Origin: Halobacteriales archaeon QS_1_68_20
GTDB lineage: Archaea; Halobacteriota; Halobacteria; Halobacteriales; PXRE01
Reading direction: 5' to 3'
DNA length: 64,000 bases
Assembly (NCBI GenBank): GCA_003021085.1
Contig: PXRE01000009.1
Coordinates: forward strand, 1-64,000
The notes under the pieces are model-generated. The model ran no database searches. It saw nothing but the letters and a program-made list of their open reading frames with translations, and was not told where the DNA came from. The translations under genes were made by a program, and so were the position numbers. Shown here one piece after another: positions 17,691 through 26,386 of this stretch; the stretch's first letter is position 1, and each line of letters starts with the position of its first letter.

Positions 17691-18515
17691 ATGGGCGAAG
17701 CCGACGCCGTCGACCGGGTCGACGAACCGGGTACCGTCTCGTCGCTGGCCACGGACCTCCGCGCGCTCGGCGTCGAGGCCGGCGACGTCCTGCTGGTCCA
17801 CTCGTCGATGAGCGCGCTGGGGTGGGTCGCCGGCGGGCCGCCGGCGGTCGTCGATGCCTTGCAGGAGGTCGTCACCGCTGACGGCACGCTCGTGATGCCG
17901 ACGCACACGCCGCAGTACACCGACCCCGCGAACTGGTCGAACCCGCCCGTCCCCGACGACTGGGAGGACACCATCCGCGAGGCCCGGCCGCCGTTCCGCC
18001 CGGCGGTCACGCCGACTCGCGGCATGGGGGCGATCCCGGAGTGCTTCCGCGACTACCCCGACGTGGTCCGGGGCGAACACCCCTTCTACTCCTTCGCGGC
18101 CTGGGGGGCCGACGCCGCGGACGTGGTGACCGACCACGAGTTCGACGACAGTCTGGGCGAAGGGTCGCCGCTGGCCCGACTGTACGACCGTGACGCCGAC
18201 GTCCTCCTGCTGGGCGTCGGCCACGAGGTGTACACCTCGCTCCACCTCGCGGAGTACCGCGCGGACTTCCCGAGAGAGCGGGTCGAGTGCGAGGCCCCGG
18301 TCGTCCGGGACGGCCGGCGGGTCAGCGTCGAGTTCGAGGACATCGACATCGATTCGGCGGACTTCCCCGATGTCGGGGCCGCTTTCGAGCACGAGGTCGG
18401 CGCTACGTCGGGGTCGGTCGGTGCCGCCGCAACGAAACTGCTGGACCAGCAGGCGCTCGTCGACTTCGCCGTCGACTGGTTCGGGGAGAACCGGCCTCGG
18501 GACGAGGAGCAGTGA
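17691..18515 (+). CDS. Aminoglycoside 3-N-acetyltransferase family protein
   Basis: 274 residues. Family motifs: LLVHSSMSALGWVAGG near residue 38, GTLVMPTHT, and RGEHPFYSFAAWGADA near residue 125, plus the LLLGVGHEVYTSLHLAE region. The AAC(3)/YokD family acetylates aminoglycosides in bacteria, but chromosomal archaeal members probably act on other amino sugars or metabolites with acetyl-CoA. An in-frame upstream start exists (17601) but lies in the repeat region, so the ATG at 17691 is chosen. Confidence 0.85.
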   Translation: MGEADAVDRVDEPGTVSSLATDLRALGVEAGDVLLVHSSMSALGWVAGGPPAVVDALQEVVTADGTLVMPTHTPQYTDPANWSNPPVPDDWEDTIREARPPFRPAVTPTRGMGAIPECFRDYPDVVRGEHPFYSFAAWGADAADVVTDHEFDDSLGEGSPLARLYDRDADVLLLGVGHEVYTSLHLAEYRADFPRERVECEAPVVRDGRRVSVEFEDIDIDSADFPDVGAAFEHEVGATSGSVGAAATKLLDQQALVDFAVDWFGENRPRDEEQ

Positions 18516-18602
18516 CCGACCCCGCCGACCGACGGGAACACCGACGCGGCCGAGACGTCACTCTCTACCGAACGATCGTGGATTATGGATAGGGCGCGGC
18601 GG

Positions 18603-19339
18603 TCACCACGGCACCCAGCGCAACGCTCCGTCGGTATCCGCACCGTCCGAACCGGCCCCATCCTGCGCCGACCCCACCGCGTCCGACGCGGCGTCGACGT
18701 CGAGCAACGCCAGCACCTCGTCGCGTTTGGACTCCAGTTCGGTGAGGTCGTCGTGGAGCGTCCGGAGTCGCCGGTCGAGGTCCGTCCGGCCGCCGTCCTC
18801 GGCGGCGTCGACGGCCCGGTGCATCTCGTCGCGGGCCAGTTCCAGCATCCGGTAGAACTCGATGACCGCCTCCATGGTCTCGGCGTCCAGCAGGCCCAGT
18901 CTGTCGGTGTTGGCCCGGTAAATCCGGTCGGTGAGACACAGTTCAACCTTCTCGAACGCTTCGGGGGCCGCGCCGACGACGACGTCGTCGGCCAGTTCGT
19001 CCACGGCCGACTCCACCGCCTCGCTCGCGCCCTCCGGTGCCTCGCTCGCGCCTTCGGCCGCCTCGCTCGTCCGACTCTCGACCAGTTCCAGCAGTTCATC
19101 GGAGACGAACCCGTCGACGAACTCGCCGGCCTGTAGCGACCGGACGCCCAGTTGCAACTGCTGGACCGCCAGCGACCGGAGTTCGGTCGCCAGCGCGCGG
19201 CGGAGTCGACGGCGCTCGATGGCCCGCCGGCGCACGTTGAAGTAGTACGTCGAGACGAACGACAGCACCCGCCGGCGACGGCGCCGATCAGTGCGGTGAC
19301 GGCGGGATCGGTGAACAGCGAGACGTCGTGCTGGGCCAT
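18603..19339 (-). pseudogene. Membrane-anchored coiled-coil protein, frameshifted
   Basis: ATG 19339 gives MAQHDVSLFTDPAVTALIG and a hydrophobic N-terminal helix. At about 19270 the helix continues only in another frame (VLSFVSTYYFNVRRRAIERR), which runs to TGA at 18603. One base appears to be missing. The rest is a long charged helical region (VESRTSEAAEGASEAPEGAS repeats, EFYRMLELARDEMHRAV, LHDDLTELESKRDEVLALL). No known family. Either a damaged gene or a sequence error. Confidence 0.65.
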
Positions 19340-19480
19340 GGTGGATACCGGTGCGCTGACTGCGATGGAACGACCACGGCGAAGAAAACGATTTCGCCTC
19401 CGCCGAGGTGGAACGATCCCGCCCCCGACTGCTCGGCGTCGAACGAAGGAATCTCCTTCCCGGGGGTCCTTCACCCGCCC

Positions 19481-20161
19481 ATGAACCGCACGCTCGTCGA
19501 GTTGCTACACCGCAACGCCGAGCACGCCAGCGCCTTCCAGTCACGGTTCGACGACGTACAGGACGGCCAGCGACCGGAGGCCGTGACCGTCTGCTGTTCG
19601 GACTCGCGGGTCCTGCAGGACCACATGTGGGGCAACGACGAACCCGGACACGTCTTCACCTGTAGCAACATCGGCAACCGCGTCGTCCAGCGGACCGAGG
19701 CGGGTGAGGCCGTCTCCGGCGACGTTCTCTACCCGCTGGAACACACCGGGACCGACCTGGCGGTCGTCGTCGGCCACACCGGGTGCGGGGCCGTCACGGC
19801 GACCTACGACGCCCTGACCGACGGCCTCGAAGAACCCCCGGGCATCGAGCACTGCGTCGGGTTGCTGAAGCCCCACCTCGAAGGTGGCCTCGAACTGCTC
19901 CCCGAGGGGTTGTCCCGCGAGGAGGCCGTGAACCACCTCGTCGAGTACAACGTCGACCGGCAGGTCGAGTTCCTGCTGGAGAGCGGAGACGTGCCCGACG
20001 GCGTCGAGGTCGTCGGGGTCGTCTACGACTTCCAGGACGTCTACGACGGCAGTCGCGGCGAGGTCCACGTGATCAACGTCGGCGGCGAGCGCGACGTCGA
20101 GACGTTGCGGGACGCCCACCCGGCGGTCGAGGACCGCATCGACCGGGTCTGGGAGTACTGA
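19481..20161 (+). CDS. Beta-class carbonic anhydrase
   Basis: 226 residues. Zinc ligands are visible: Cys39 and Asp41-Arg43 of CCSDSRV, then His99 and Cys102 in VVGHTGCGAV. The fold continues with typical PLEHTGTDLAVV and a C-terminal VVGVVYDFQDV strand. It interconverts CO2 and bicarbonate in the cytoplasm. This is the second carbonic-anhydrase-family gene of the window and the one with a complete active site. Confidence 0.92.
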   Translation: MNRTLVELLHRNAEHASAFQSRFDDVQDGQRPEAVTVCCSDSRVLQDHMWGNDEPGHVFTCSNIGNRVVQRTEAGEAVSGDVLYPLEHTGTDLAVVVGHTGCGAVTATYDALTDGLEEPPGIEHCVGLLKPHLEGGLELLPEGLSREEAVNHLVEYNVDRQVEFLLESGDVPDGVEVVGVVYDFQDVYDGSRGEVHVINVGGERDVETLRDAHPAVEDRIDRVWEY

Positions 20162-20291
20162 GACGCGAGCGACTCCGATATCGCCCGTCCGGGTGCGGTG
20201 TTGTTCGTTGCGGAGGGGGGTAGGATCGGCAGGAAGGTTACTGTACCGGGACGGGGGCGCGATTCTGGGGTATCCACCGTGAACGCTTCAG

Positions 20292-20834
20292 TCAGCGGAG
20301 CTCGTCCATCTTTCCGGATTCACTCAATTCGATGAGGGCGCGGTTGAGGAGTTCACGAAGGACGAACTCCTCGTAGTGCTGGGTCTCGCAGTACACACAG
20401 GGTTTCATCTCCTGGGCAACCGACTCGATTTCGTCACCGTGTTCCAGATACAGTGTCTCGACGAGCCCGGACAGTTCGTCGGTCGCGGTCGCCTGTGCCT
20501 CCGTGAGCGTCTCGTCGCTGTCCTCCGGCAGATCGTACGAGAACACGCGCGTGTTCGACCGGTAGTATTTCCGCGTGCCGCCACCTGCCTCCTCGAGGCG
20601 CGCGATTTCCACCATCCCAGCGTCCCTCAGGACGTTCACGTGGTGGCGTACAGTCGTTTCGGCCTTCTCCTCGCCACGCCGATGGAGCTCTTCGTGAATT
20701 CCCTCGATCGTCATCTCCTCCTCGGCGAGCATGTCGAGGACCTTCGCCCGGATGTCGTTCTCGAGGGCCTTCGCCTTTTCAGGGTCGGTCGTGACGACCT
20801 CACGGATCGGCACGTCGGATTCGAACAGGGCCAT
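20292..20834 (-). CDS. Winged-helix regulator, probably of the metal ATPase
   Basis: 180 residues. The N-terminal half is an ArsR-like winged helix (IRAKVLDMLAEEEMTIEGIH, then ETTVRHHVNVLRDAGMVEIA). The C-terminal half has CVYCETQHYEEFV near residue 145, a C-x2-C-x3-H arrangement that could sense metal. It is divergent from the P1B ATPase with a 133-base shared upstream region, the usual layout for a metal-responsive regulator and its target. Direct evidence for copper sensing is lacking. Confidence 0.8.
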   Translation of the reverse strand: MALFESDVPIREVVTTDPEKAKALENDIRAKVLDMLAEEEMTIEGIHEELHRRGEEKAETTVRHHVNVLRDAGMVEIARLEEAGGGTRKYYRSNTRVFSYDLPEDSDETLTEAQATATDELSGLVETLYLEHGDEIESVAQEMKPCVYCETQHYEEFVLRELLNRALIELSESGKMDELR

Positions 20835-20967
20835 CTCTTTGCCCCGGATTAGGAGTACGACGACAGTAAGAGTAACGCCACGCGTCCAACTCCGGTATGG
20901 ATCTCAGGACACCGCTACAACATCAATCGTAACGGCTTTGAGCGTCGCGCGACGAGGATGGCTCGAG

Positions 20968-23238
20968 ATGGGGACGACACAGGAGCAGTTCAACGTCGGC
21001 GGAATGTCCTGCTCGTTCTGTGCGGAGAGCATCGAGAAGGCTTACGAGCGCACCGATGGCGTCGAGGACGTGGACGTCAGTCTCGCGCACGAGGAGGTCC
21101 TGGTCAAGTACGACGAGGACCGCATCAGCGAGGTCGAGGTGAAGGACACGCTCCGTGACCTCGGGTATAGCATCCGTGACCCCGACAAGGAGAAGCGATA
21201 CGAGCAACAACAGGAAGAACTCGCCGAGGGCAAGCGCCGTCTCGTCCTCGCGGGGAGCGCTTCCATCGTCGTCGCCGCGCTGATGGGCTGGATGATCGTC
21301 GTGACGGGCCGCTTCGAGTCGGAGTCGCTGGCGATGGATCTCGTGACGCTGGCGCTGGCGCTGGGGACGATGTTCGGTCCTGGACGGTACATCAAGGAGA
21401 AAGCGTACCAGAGCCTCCGTCGCACCATCTTCAACCAGCACGTCCTGCTCGAAGCGGGCGCGTTTGCCGGGTTACTGGGCGGGTTGCTTGGACTATTCGT
21501 TTTCCCGAGTTTCCCGACTGTCCACTTCTTCGCCGTCTCCGTGTTCGTTACCACCTACCACATTCTCTCGGAGTACACCAGCCTCATCGTGCGTACACGG
21601 GCCTCACAGGCTGTGCAGAACCTGCTCGACCTTCGACCCGACACCGCACGGCGCGTCACCGACGACGCCGTAGCGGAGGTGCCCGTCGACGACCTCGAAG
21701 TCGGCGACCGCGTGCGGGTCAAGCCCGGCGAGAACCTCCCGGTCGACGGGAAGGTCGTCGACGGTGGGTCCACAGTCGACGAGTCCGTCGCCACCGGGGA
21801 ATCCATTCCGGAAGAGAAGACAGTGGGAGACGAGGTGATCGGCGGTAGCCTCAACGAGACCGGTACGCTCCTCGTCGAGGTGACTGCGACCGGCGACGAT
21901 GCCTTCCTGAATCAGGTCGCCCGCGAGATCGAGGAGGCGCGGGCGATGAAGCCCGGCATCGTCCAGCTCGCCGACCGCGTTCTCAAGTACTTCGTTCCCG
22001 GCGTCCTGACTATTGCGGCGTTATCGTTCGCGTTCTGGGTGGTCGCGCCACTCGCGTGGGATGGCAACCCCGACGTCCGGCGTGGTGCGTTCGCAGCGCT
22101 GGCCGCCCTCGTCCTGGGCTATCCCTGTGCACTCGGAATGGCGACGCCACTTGCACTGATTCGGGGTGGTGGGAAGGCCGCCAATCGCGGTATTCTGATG
22201 CGTAGCGGTGATGCGTTCCAGATCTTCCCCGACGTCGATCACGTCGTTCTCGACAAGACCGGGACGATGACCGTCGGCGAGCCTGCCGTCGACGAGGTAG
22301 TCGGACTCGGCCACTCCGAATCTGAAGTGTTGAAGACGGCGGCGACCGCGGAGGCGTTCAGCGAGCATCCACTCGCCGATGCCATCCTCGAGTACGCCAG
22401 GGAACGGGGGGTCGAGTATGCCGACCCGGAATCGTTCGACTCCGTGACCGGCAAGGGCGTCCACGCTACCGTCGATGGTGACGAGGTACTCGTCGGGAAG
22501 CCGGTCTGGCTCGACGAGACAGGTGTCGATATCGGCGACGTGGTTGAGGAGATTCGACGACTCCAGCAACGTGGACTCACCGTGTCTGGCGTCGTCCGGG
22601 ATGGCGACCGCCTCGGCCTGATCGGTATCGGCGACGAGATCAAGGACGATGCAGCCGCGACGGTCCAGCGGATGAAGGATGCGGGAATCACACCGGCGAT
22701 GATCACTGGCGACGACGAGCGCACCGCTCACGCCGTCGCGCAGAGAGTCGGCATCGAGCGTGTGATGGCTGGCGTACTGCCCGACGAGAAGCGCGAGGAG
22801 ATCGGACAGTTGCAAGACGAGGGCCACCGGGTGGCGATGGTCGGTGACGGCATCAACGACGCGCCGGCCCTGACGCAGGCGGACATCGGCATCGCGATCG
22901 GCGCGGGAACCGACATCGCGATCGAATCCGCCGACATCGTGCTAATGGGAGAGCGGCTCGGTGGCGTGATGGATGCCCACGAAATCGGCGAAGAGAGTTT
23001 CCGTAAGACCCGCCAGAACCTCGTCACCGCATTCTCCTTCAACGGCATCGGGGTCGCCGCGGCGACGACCGGTTTCGTCCATCCGATCTGGGCGATGATT
23101 GCGATGGTGCTGTCGGTCTCGGCGGTGCTGGCAAACAGTTTCGCCGGGCAGTTGCTCTCCGGGGAGGGGGTCAACACCGACTTCAGCGTCGGGGAAGCGG
23201 GCGGCGACGAAGTCGTCGAAGAGCCGACTGCCGACTAG
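20968..23238 (+). CDS. copA: Heavy-metal (probably copper) translocating P1B-type ATPase
   Basis: 756 residues. N-terminal HMA domain with Cys15 and Cys18 (GGMSCSFCAE), eight membrane helices, the actuator TGES region (SVATGESIPEEK), phosphorylation motif DKTGTMT (Asp429), SEHPLADA nucleotide motif and hinge GDGINDAP. The transmembrane metal motif reads Tyr385-Pro-Cys387 (GYPCALGMATP) instead of Cys-Pro-Cys; helix 7 has FN instead of YN and helix 8 MVLSVS instead of MxxSS. Metal specificity may therefore differ from CopA. It exports metal from the cytoplasm. The ATG at 20968 starts directly before the HMA domain. It ends overlapping the convergent chaperone gene. Confidence 0.9.
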   Translation: MGTTQEQFNVGGMSCSFCAESIEKAYERTDGVEDVDVSLAHEEVLVKYDEDRISEVEVKDTLRDLGYSIRDPDKEKRYEQQQEELAEGKRRLVLAGSASIVVAALMGWMIVVTGRFESESLAMDLVTLALALGTMFGPGRYIKEKAYQSLRRTIFNQHVLLEAGAFAGLLGGLLGLFVFPSFPTVHFFAVSVFVTTYHILSEYTSLIVRTRASQAVQNLLDLRPDTARRVTDDAVAEVPVDDLEVGDRVRVKPGENLPVDGKVVDGGSTVDESVATGESIPEEKTVGDEVIGGSLNETGTLLVEVTATGDDAFLNQVAREIEEARAMKPGIVQLADRVLKYFVPGVLTIAALSFAFWVVAPLAWDGNPDVRRGAFAALAALVLGYPCALGMATPLALIRGGGKAANRGILMRSGDAFQIFPDVDHVVLDKTGTMTVGEPAVDEVVGLGHSESEVLKTAATAEAFSEHPLADAILEYARERGVEYADPESFDSVTGKGVHATVDGDEVLVGKPVWLDETGVDIGDVVEEIRRLQQRGLTVSGVVRDGDRLGLIGIGDEIKDDAAATVQRMKDAGITPAMITGDDERTAHAVAQRVGIERVMAGVLPDEKREEIGQLQDEGHRVAMVGDGINDAPALTQADIGIAIGAGTDIAIESADIVLMGERLGGVMDAHEIGEESFRKTRQNLVTAFSFNGIGVAAATTGFVHPIWAMIAMVLSVSAVLANSFAGQLLSGEGVNTDFSVGEAGGDEVVEEPTAD

Positions 23239-23441
23239 GCCGCCACGTCGTAGCCCGCATTCTCGATGGCTGCCTCGACCTCGTCGTCCGCAACGTCGTC
23301 TTCGGCGACGAATTCGACGGTGTCCGTCTCGTGGTCGGCCTCGATGCGAGAGACGCCCTCGACGTTCTTGAGGGCGTTTTCCACGTTCCGTTCGCAGCCG
23401 TCGCACGACAGCCCCGTAACGGAGATCGTTTTACGTTCCAC
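23235..23441 (-). CDS. Copper chaperone-like HMA protein
   Basis: 68 residues, one HMA domain: metal motif GLSCDGCERN with both cysteines, C-terminal NAGYDV. Probably hands metal to the ATPase whose gene it overlaps by 4 bases tail to tail. Its promoter region carries the palindrome at 23466-23487. It is related to the HMA protein at 4244-4444 but not identical. Confidence 0.9.
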   Translation of the reverse strand: MERKTISVTGLSCDGCERNVENALKNVEGVSRIEADHETDTVEFVAEDDVADDEVEAAIENAGYDVAA

Positions 23442-23465
23442 GTGGGCCGGTCGGGACGGCAGACG

Positions 23466-23487
23466 AAAGACTGTTACGACAGTCTTT
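23466..23487. promoter_or_regulatory. Perfect palindrome upstream of the HMA chaperone gene (putative operator)
   Basis: AAAGACTGT, four bases (TACG), ACAGTCTTT. The arms are perfect 9-mers. The site is centred about 35 bases before the ATG at 23441, over the expected TATA position, so a bound regulator would block transcription. The winged-helix protein at 20292 is the nearest candidate. Confidence 0.55.
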
Positions 23488-23508
23488 GTAATGGTGGGGG
23501 AGCAATTG

Positions 23509-24447
23509 TCAGTACGCGGTCAGGGGGACTCTCCAGACCACGCCGGTCTCACGGTCCCATTCGATCGGGAAGTGGCCGTCCGCGATACGTTTGGGACTGC
23601 CCCGTTGCACGCCGAAGTCCACGACGGACATGGCGTCGTCGGGTCCGAACTTAACGTCGTAGGGCCGCTCGAGACCTTCCCCGGGCCGGCCTTGCTTCGA
23701 CGCCAGCCCCGGCTTCGCGTTCTGGACGAACGGGCGCACCCGCTGTGGGCCGTCGGCTTCCGTGTCGATAACGACGACACGGGACCCGGCGGGCTTGTCC
23801 CTGAGCGCGTTCGTCACCCACTGGAAACCGCCGTACTCGGGGACGAACAGCTGGTCGGCGTACTCGCCCCACGACCTGGGTGCCACGTCGGGCTTCGACG
23901 GGGACGAGTTCACCTCGTGCAGGCCCGCGACGAGCGACTCCTCCGGTCGTTGCAACCCGCTCGCCTGGTGGTCGATCAGGAACGAGAGCTCCCTGGGCTG
24001 TCGTTCGCTGTCGACGAACTGCGGCGCAATCGTCGAGGAGGTGGGCCTGTAGTTCGGACTCGTGACGGGGTCCATGTTGGCCGTGACGTCGGGCCAGCCG
24101 TACCACGCACCCCCTCGGACCCGGTACGTGGCGTCGTAGTTGTCGGCGATGGGCCGCCCGGGAGCGTTGTCGTCGCCGTTCTCGGCGACGAACATCTCGC
24201 CTCGCCCGTTCCACGCGACGCCGATCTCGTTCCGGAGCCCCCACACGAGGGGTTCGACGGTGGCTTCCGCGTTCCCACGCCCGGGCAACCCGGACCCGGT
24301 CGAGCACCCGCCCACACGAGGGGTTCGACGGTGGCTTCCGCGTTCCCGGGGTCGAAGGTTCGGTTCGAGCGTGACGACGCGTTCTCTCGTTTTCGAGTCT
24401 GCGACGAGGGCCGAGATAACCACGTTCGCATCGACGACCAACGTCAT
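23509..24447 (-). pseudogene. Chimera of a PIN-toxin N-terminus and a truncated sugar dehydrogenase
   Basis: The first 30 codons (MTLVVDANVVISALVADSKT) are the start of a PIN-domain nuclease with its first acidic residue. At about 24360 the sequence jumps to the C-terminal part of a PQQ-type glucose/sorbosone dehydrogenase: GLRNEIGVAWNGRGEMFVAE, AWYGWPDV, YDVKFGPDDAMSVVDFG, and a final TGVVWRVPLTAY. A 37-base piece at the junction is duplicated. The product would lack both the PIN active site and most of the propeller, so both parents appear dead here. The frame is open throughout, which is unusual. Confidence 0.75.
24240..24347. repeat. 37-base direct repeat pair with 71-base period
   Basis: Copies at 24240-24276 and 24311-24347 are identical (CCCACACGAGGGGTTCGACG start, CGCGTTCCC end). 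They sit at the breakpoint between the dehydrogenase and PIN fragments. In the dehydrogenase frame copy 1 codes EATVEPLVWG before the conserved GLRNEIG, so the second copy is probably the added one. Confidence 0.8.
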
Positions 24448-24599
24448 CCGTCACGGTCCGACGTTCTCTCGGCACGTTCTCGTGCGCTCTCGTCGATTTT
24501 GGCGGCGAGCTCTGCCACGTCCTGCTCGGTGAGCTCGCCGTCGGCTGTGAGTTCGTCCATCAACCCGTCAGGTATCCTTGTCTCTTCGAAAGTATCCAC
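24444..24599 (-). CDS. Small antitoxin-like protein
   Basis: 51 residues from a GTG start at 24599: DTFEETRIPDGLMDELTADG, then an alpha-helical AELAAKIDESARERAER tail. Its stop overlaps the ATG of the PIN fragment (ATGA), the standard antitoxin-toxin arrangement in haloarchaeal VapBC-like pairs. With the PIN partner truncated, it is an orphan antitoxin. The GTG is preceded by GGGGA, a possible ribosome-binding site. Confidence 0.55.
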   Translation of the reverse strand: MDTFEETRIPDGLMDELTADGELTEQDVAELAAKIDESARERAERTSDRDG

Positions 24600-24616
24600 T
24601 CCCCTGGTGGATGCTG

Positions 24617-24934
24617 TTATCTCTTCTCCCGCTGTTCGACCTTGTTCAGTTCGATCAGCAACCGGAAGATGGCCTTCACGAGGTTGGCGTCGACGTCGAA
24701 CCGCTCGGCGTTCTCGCCGGCCCGGTCCATCACCGCCTGCTCCTGCTGTTCGTCGACCGTGGGCAGGCCCTCCTCCGCTTTGACCGCCGCGATGGTCTCG
24801 GCGACGTAGGTCCGCCGTGCGATCAACTCCACGAGTTCGCGGTCGATGTCCTCGATCTCGGCGCGCAACTCCGAGAGCGTCATCTCCTCGGGCGGTCGGT
24901 CGGTCCGGTCGGTGGAACTGGGTTCGTCGGTCAC
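24617..24934 (-). CDS. Chorismate mutase (AroQ type)
   Basis: 105 residues, all-helical: LSELRAEIEDIDRELVELIA with the first active-site Arg, RRTYVAETIAAVKAEEGLP with the Lys, and LVKAIFRLLIELNKVEQ. It converts chorismate to prephenate for phenylalanine and tyrosine synthesis. Start GTG 24934 overlaps the TGA of the shikimate kinase gene (GTGA), showing a two-gene aromatic-pathway operon. Confidence 0.92.
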   Translation of the reverse strand: MTDEPSSTDRTDRPPEEMTLSELRAEIEDIDRELVELIARRTYVAETIAAVKAEEGLPTVDEQQEQAVMDRAGENAERFDVDANLVKAIFRLLIELNKVEQREKR

Positions 24935-25803
24935 GCTCTTCTCGCTCCCTCGTGGTTCGTCGTGGTCAGCCACACCGCGCCAGCGCGGTCGGCCCACCGG
25001 TCGCGGACGGCAGCCAGCGTCCCCTCGTCGCCCAGGGCCACGTAACTCGGGCCGGTTCCGGACAGCGAGACGCCCGCGACGTCCGGCAACGCTTCCAGCA
25101 TCGGGCCGGTCGGGAAGTCCAGGGCGGCGCAGAACGCGAAGCCGTTGACGGTCATCGCGCGGCCGTACTCGCCGGCAAGCGCGAGGTCCGCGGCCACGTC
25201 GGCCACCGGCGCGACCCGCCGGCAGCTGTCGACGTCCGTGTCGGCGCTGTAGGCCCGCTCGGGCGGCGTCCAGACGAGCGCCGCCGCGTCCAGGCGTTCG
25301 TGGGCGAGCAACTCGTCCTCCCGATTATCCGTGACGGTGACTCCTCCGAGCATGCTGGCGCTGGCGTCGTCGAACGCGCCGGTGACCGTGACGCCGACGT
25401 CGCGGGCCGCCCGGACGCCGATCCGTGCGGCGTCGGCGCGGGCGATCGCCGCGTGGCGCTGATCGCTGACCGCCACGTCCAGGGCGTCGAGGGTGGCCAG
25501 CACGGCCGCGTTGGCGGCGGCGCTAGAACTCTTCAGCCCCGAGGCCATCGGCACGTCGCTCTCGGTGCGGACGGTCCCGCCCTGGCCGTCGCCGAACCGG
25601 TCGACGACCAGTTCGACGCAGCGCTCGATCAGGGTCGCGTCCGCGTCGGGGTCGGCCGCGATTTCGCCCTGCACGTCGTCCTCGCGGGCGGAGAGGTCGA
25701 CCGCCGCCCGGACGTGCTCGTCGATGGCGAACGCCGACCCGGTGCCGGTCGCCAGGGCGTTCACGACCGTCCCCGCCGCGGGGGCCTCGGCGCGTCCGTT
25801 CAC
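24931..25803 (-). CDS. aroK: Archaeal shikimate kinase (GHMP family)
   Basis: 290 residues. The GHMP ATP-binding motif is PMASGLKSSSAAANA near residue 85-100; the family C-terminal motif is GVSLSGTGPSYVALG. Archaea use this GHMP-type enzyme in place of the bacterial AroK to make shikimate 3-phosphate. GTG start at 25803 is chosen: an ATG seven bases upstream is out of frame. Chorismate mutase follows with an overlapping start. Confidence 0.92.
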   Translation of the reverse strand: MNGRAEAPAAGTVVNALATGTGSAFAIDEHVRAAVDLSAREDDVQGEIAADPDADATLIERCVELVVDRFGDGQGGTVRTESDVPMASGLKSSSAAANAAVLATLDALDVAVSDQRHAAIARADAARIGVRAARDVGVTVTGAFDDASASMLGGVTVTDNREDELLAHERLDAAALVWTPPERAYSADTDVDSCRRVAPVADVAADLALAGEYGRAMTVNGFAFCAALDFPTGPMLEALPDVAGVSLSGTGPSYVALGDEGTLAAVRDRWADRAGAVWLTTTNHEGARRA

Positions 25804-25960
25804 GCCCCATCGTGGGTCGGGAGTTCCCTTAACGTCTGCGTCGGCGGTGAGTTTGGCGAACGTGCCGGCGCGGTCGTCGCGTCGATTCCGCCGGCAACCC
25901 GGGCCGCAAGCCCGGGCCGGGAACGCGGCGCTTTTCCCGGCGTCGGTCTAAGGTCCGGGT

Positions 25961-26386
25961 ATGAACCGCAAGGAGGCCGCCCCGGCCTCGCTGCCGGTGC
26001 GACTGGAGGAGGGCGGCGTCGTGGTCGAGTACCTCGACGGCCGGGAAGTGTTCTACCACGGGGTCCCCGAGGCGGTCGGCGACAGCCTTCGCGCCCCGCC
26101 GGGCAAGCACGTCCACGTGCTCGTCACCGACGCCGACGGCAACGAGGGCGTCCTCGTGTACGTCGACGATCTCAAGACCGACGCCGAGATCCTCGAGTCG
26201 ACCGGCGTGGGCCGGCTGTTCGTCGAGGGCGAGGGGACGGCGCAGGTGTTCCCCGGCGTCACCGTTCGGCGGGACGGCCACGCCCACGTCGTCGAAGCGG
26301 ACGACGACACCGTCGACGGCCGGGTGTTCGTCTTCGCGGAGGACCAGTTCGGCGAATCGTCCTACGAACTGCTCGCGGAGGACTGA
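25961..26386 (+). CDS. Haloarchaeal conserved protein (DUF5796-like)
   Basis: 141 residues of mainly beta sequence: GVVVEYLDGREVFYHGVPE, HVHVLVTDADGNEGVLVYVD, TGVGRLFVEGEGTAQVFPGV, and a final RVFVFAEDQFGESSYELLAED. I recognise it as resembling the haloarchaeal DUF5796 family, function unknown. Its stop overlaps the next ATG by one base (TGATG). Confidence 0.75.
   Translation: MNRKEAAPASLPVRLEEGGVVVEYLDGREVFYHGVPEAVGDSLRAPPGKHVHVLVTDADGNEGVLVYVDDLKTDAEILESTGVGRLFVEGEGTAQVFPGVTVRRDGHAHVVEADDDTVDGRVFVFAEDQFGESSYELLAED

Noticed and set aside
24240-24347. CRISPR array
   Set aside because: Only two repeats, identical to coding sequence, with no further spacer-repeat units and no cas genes.
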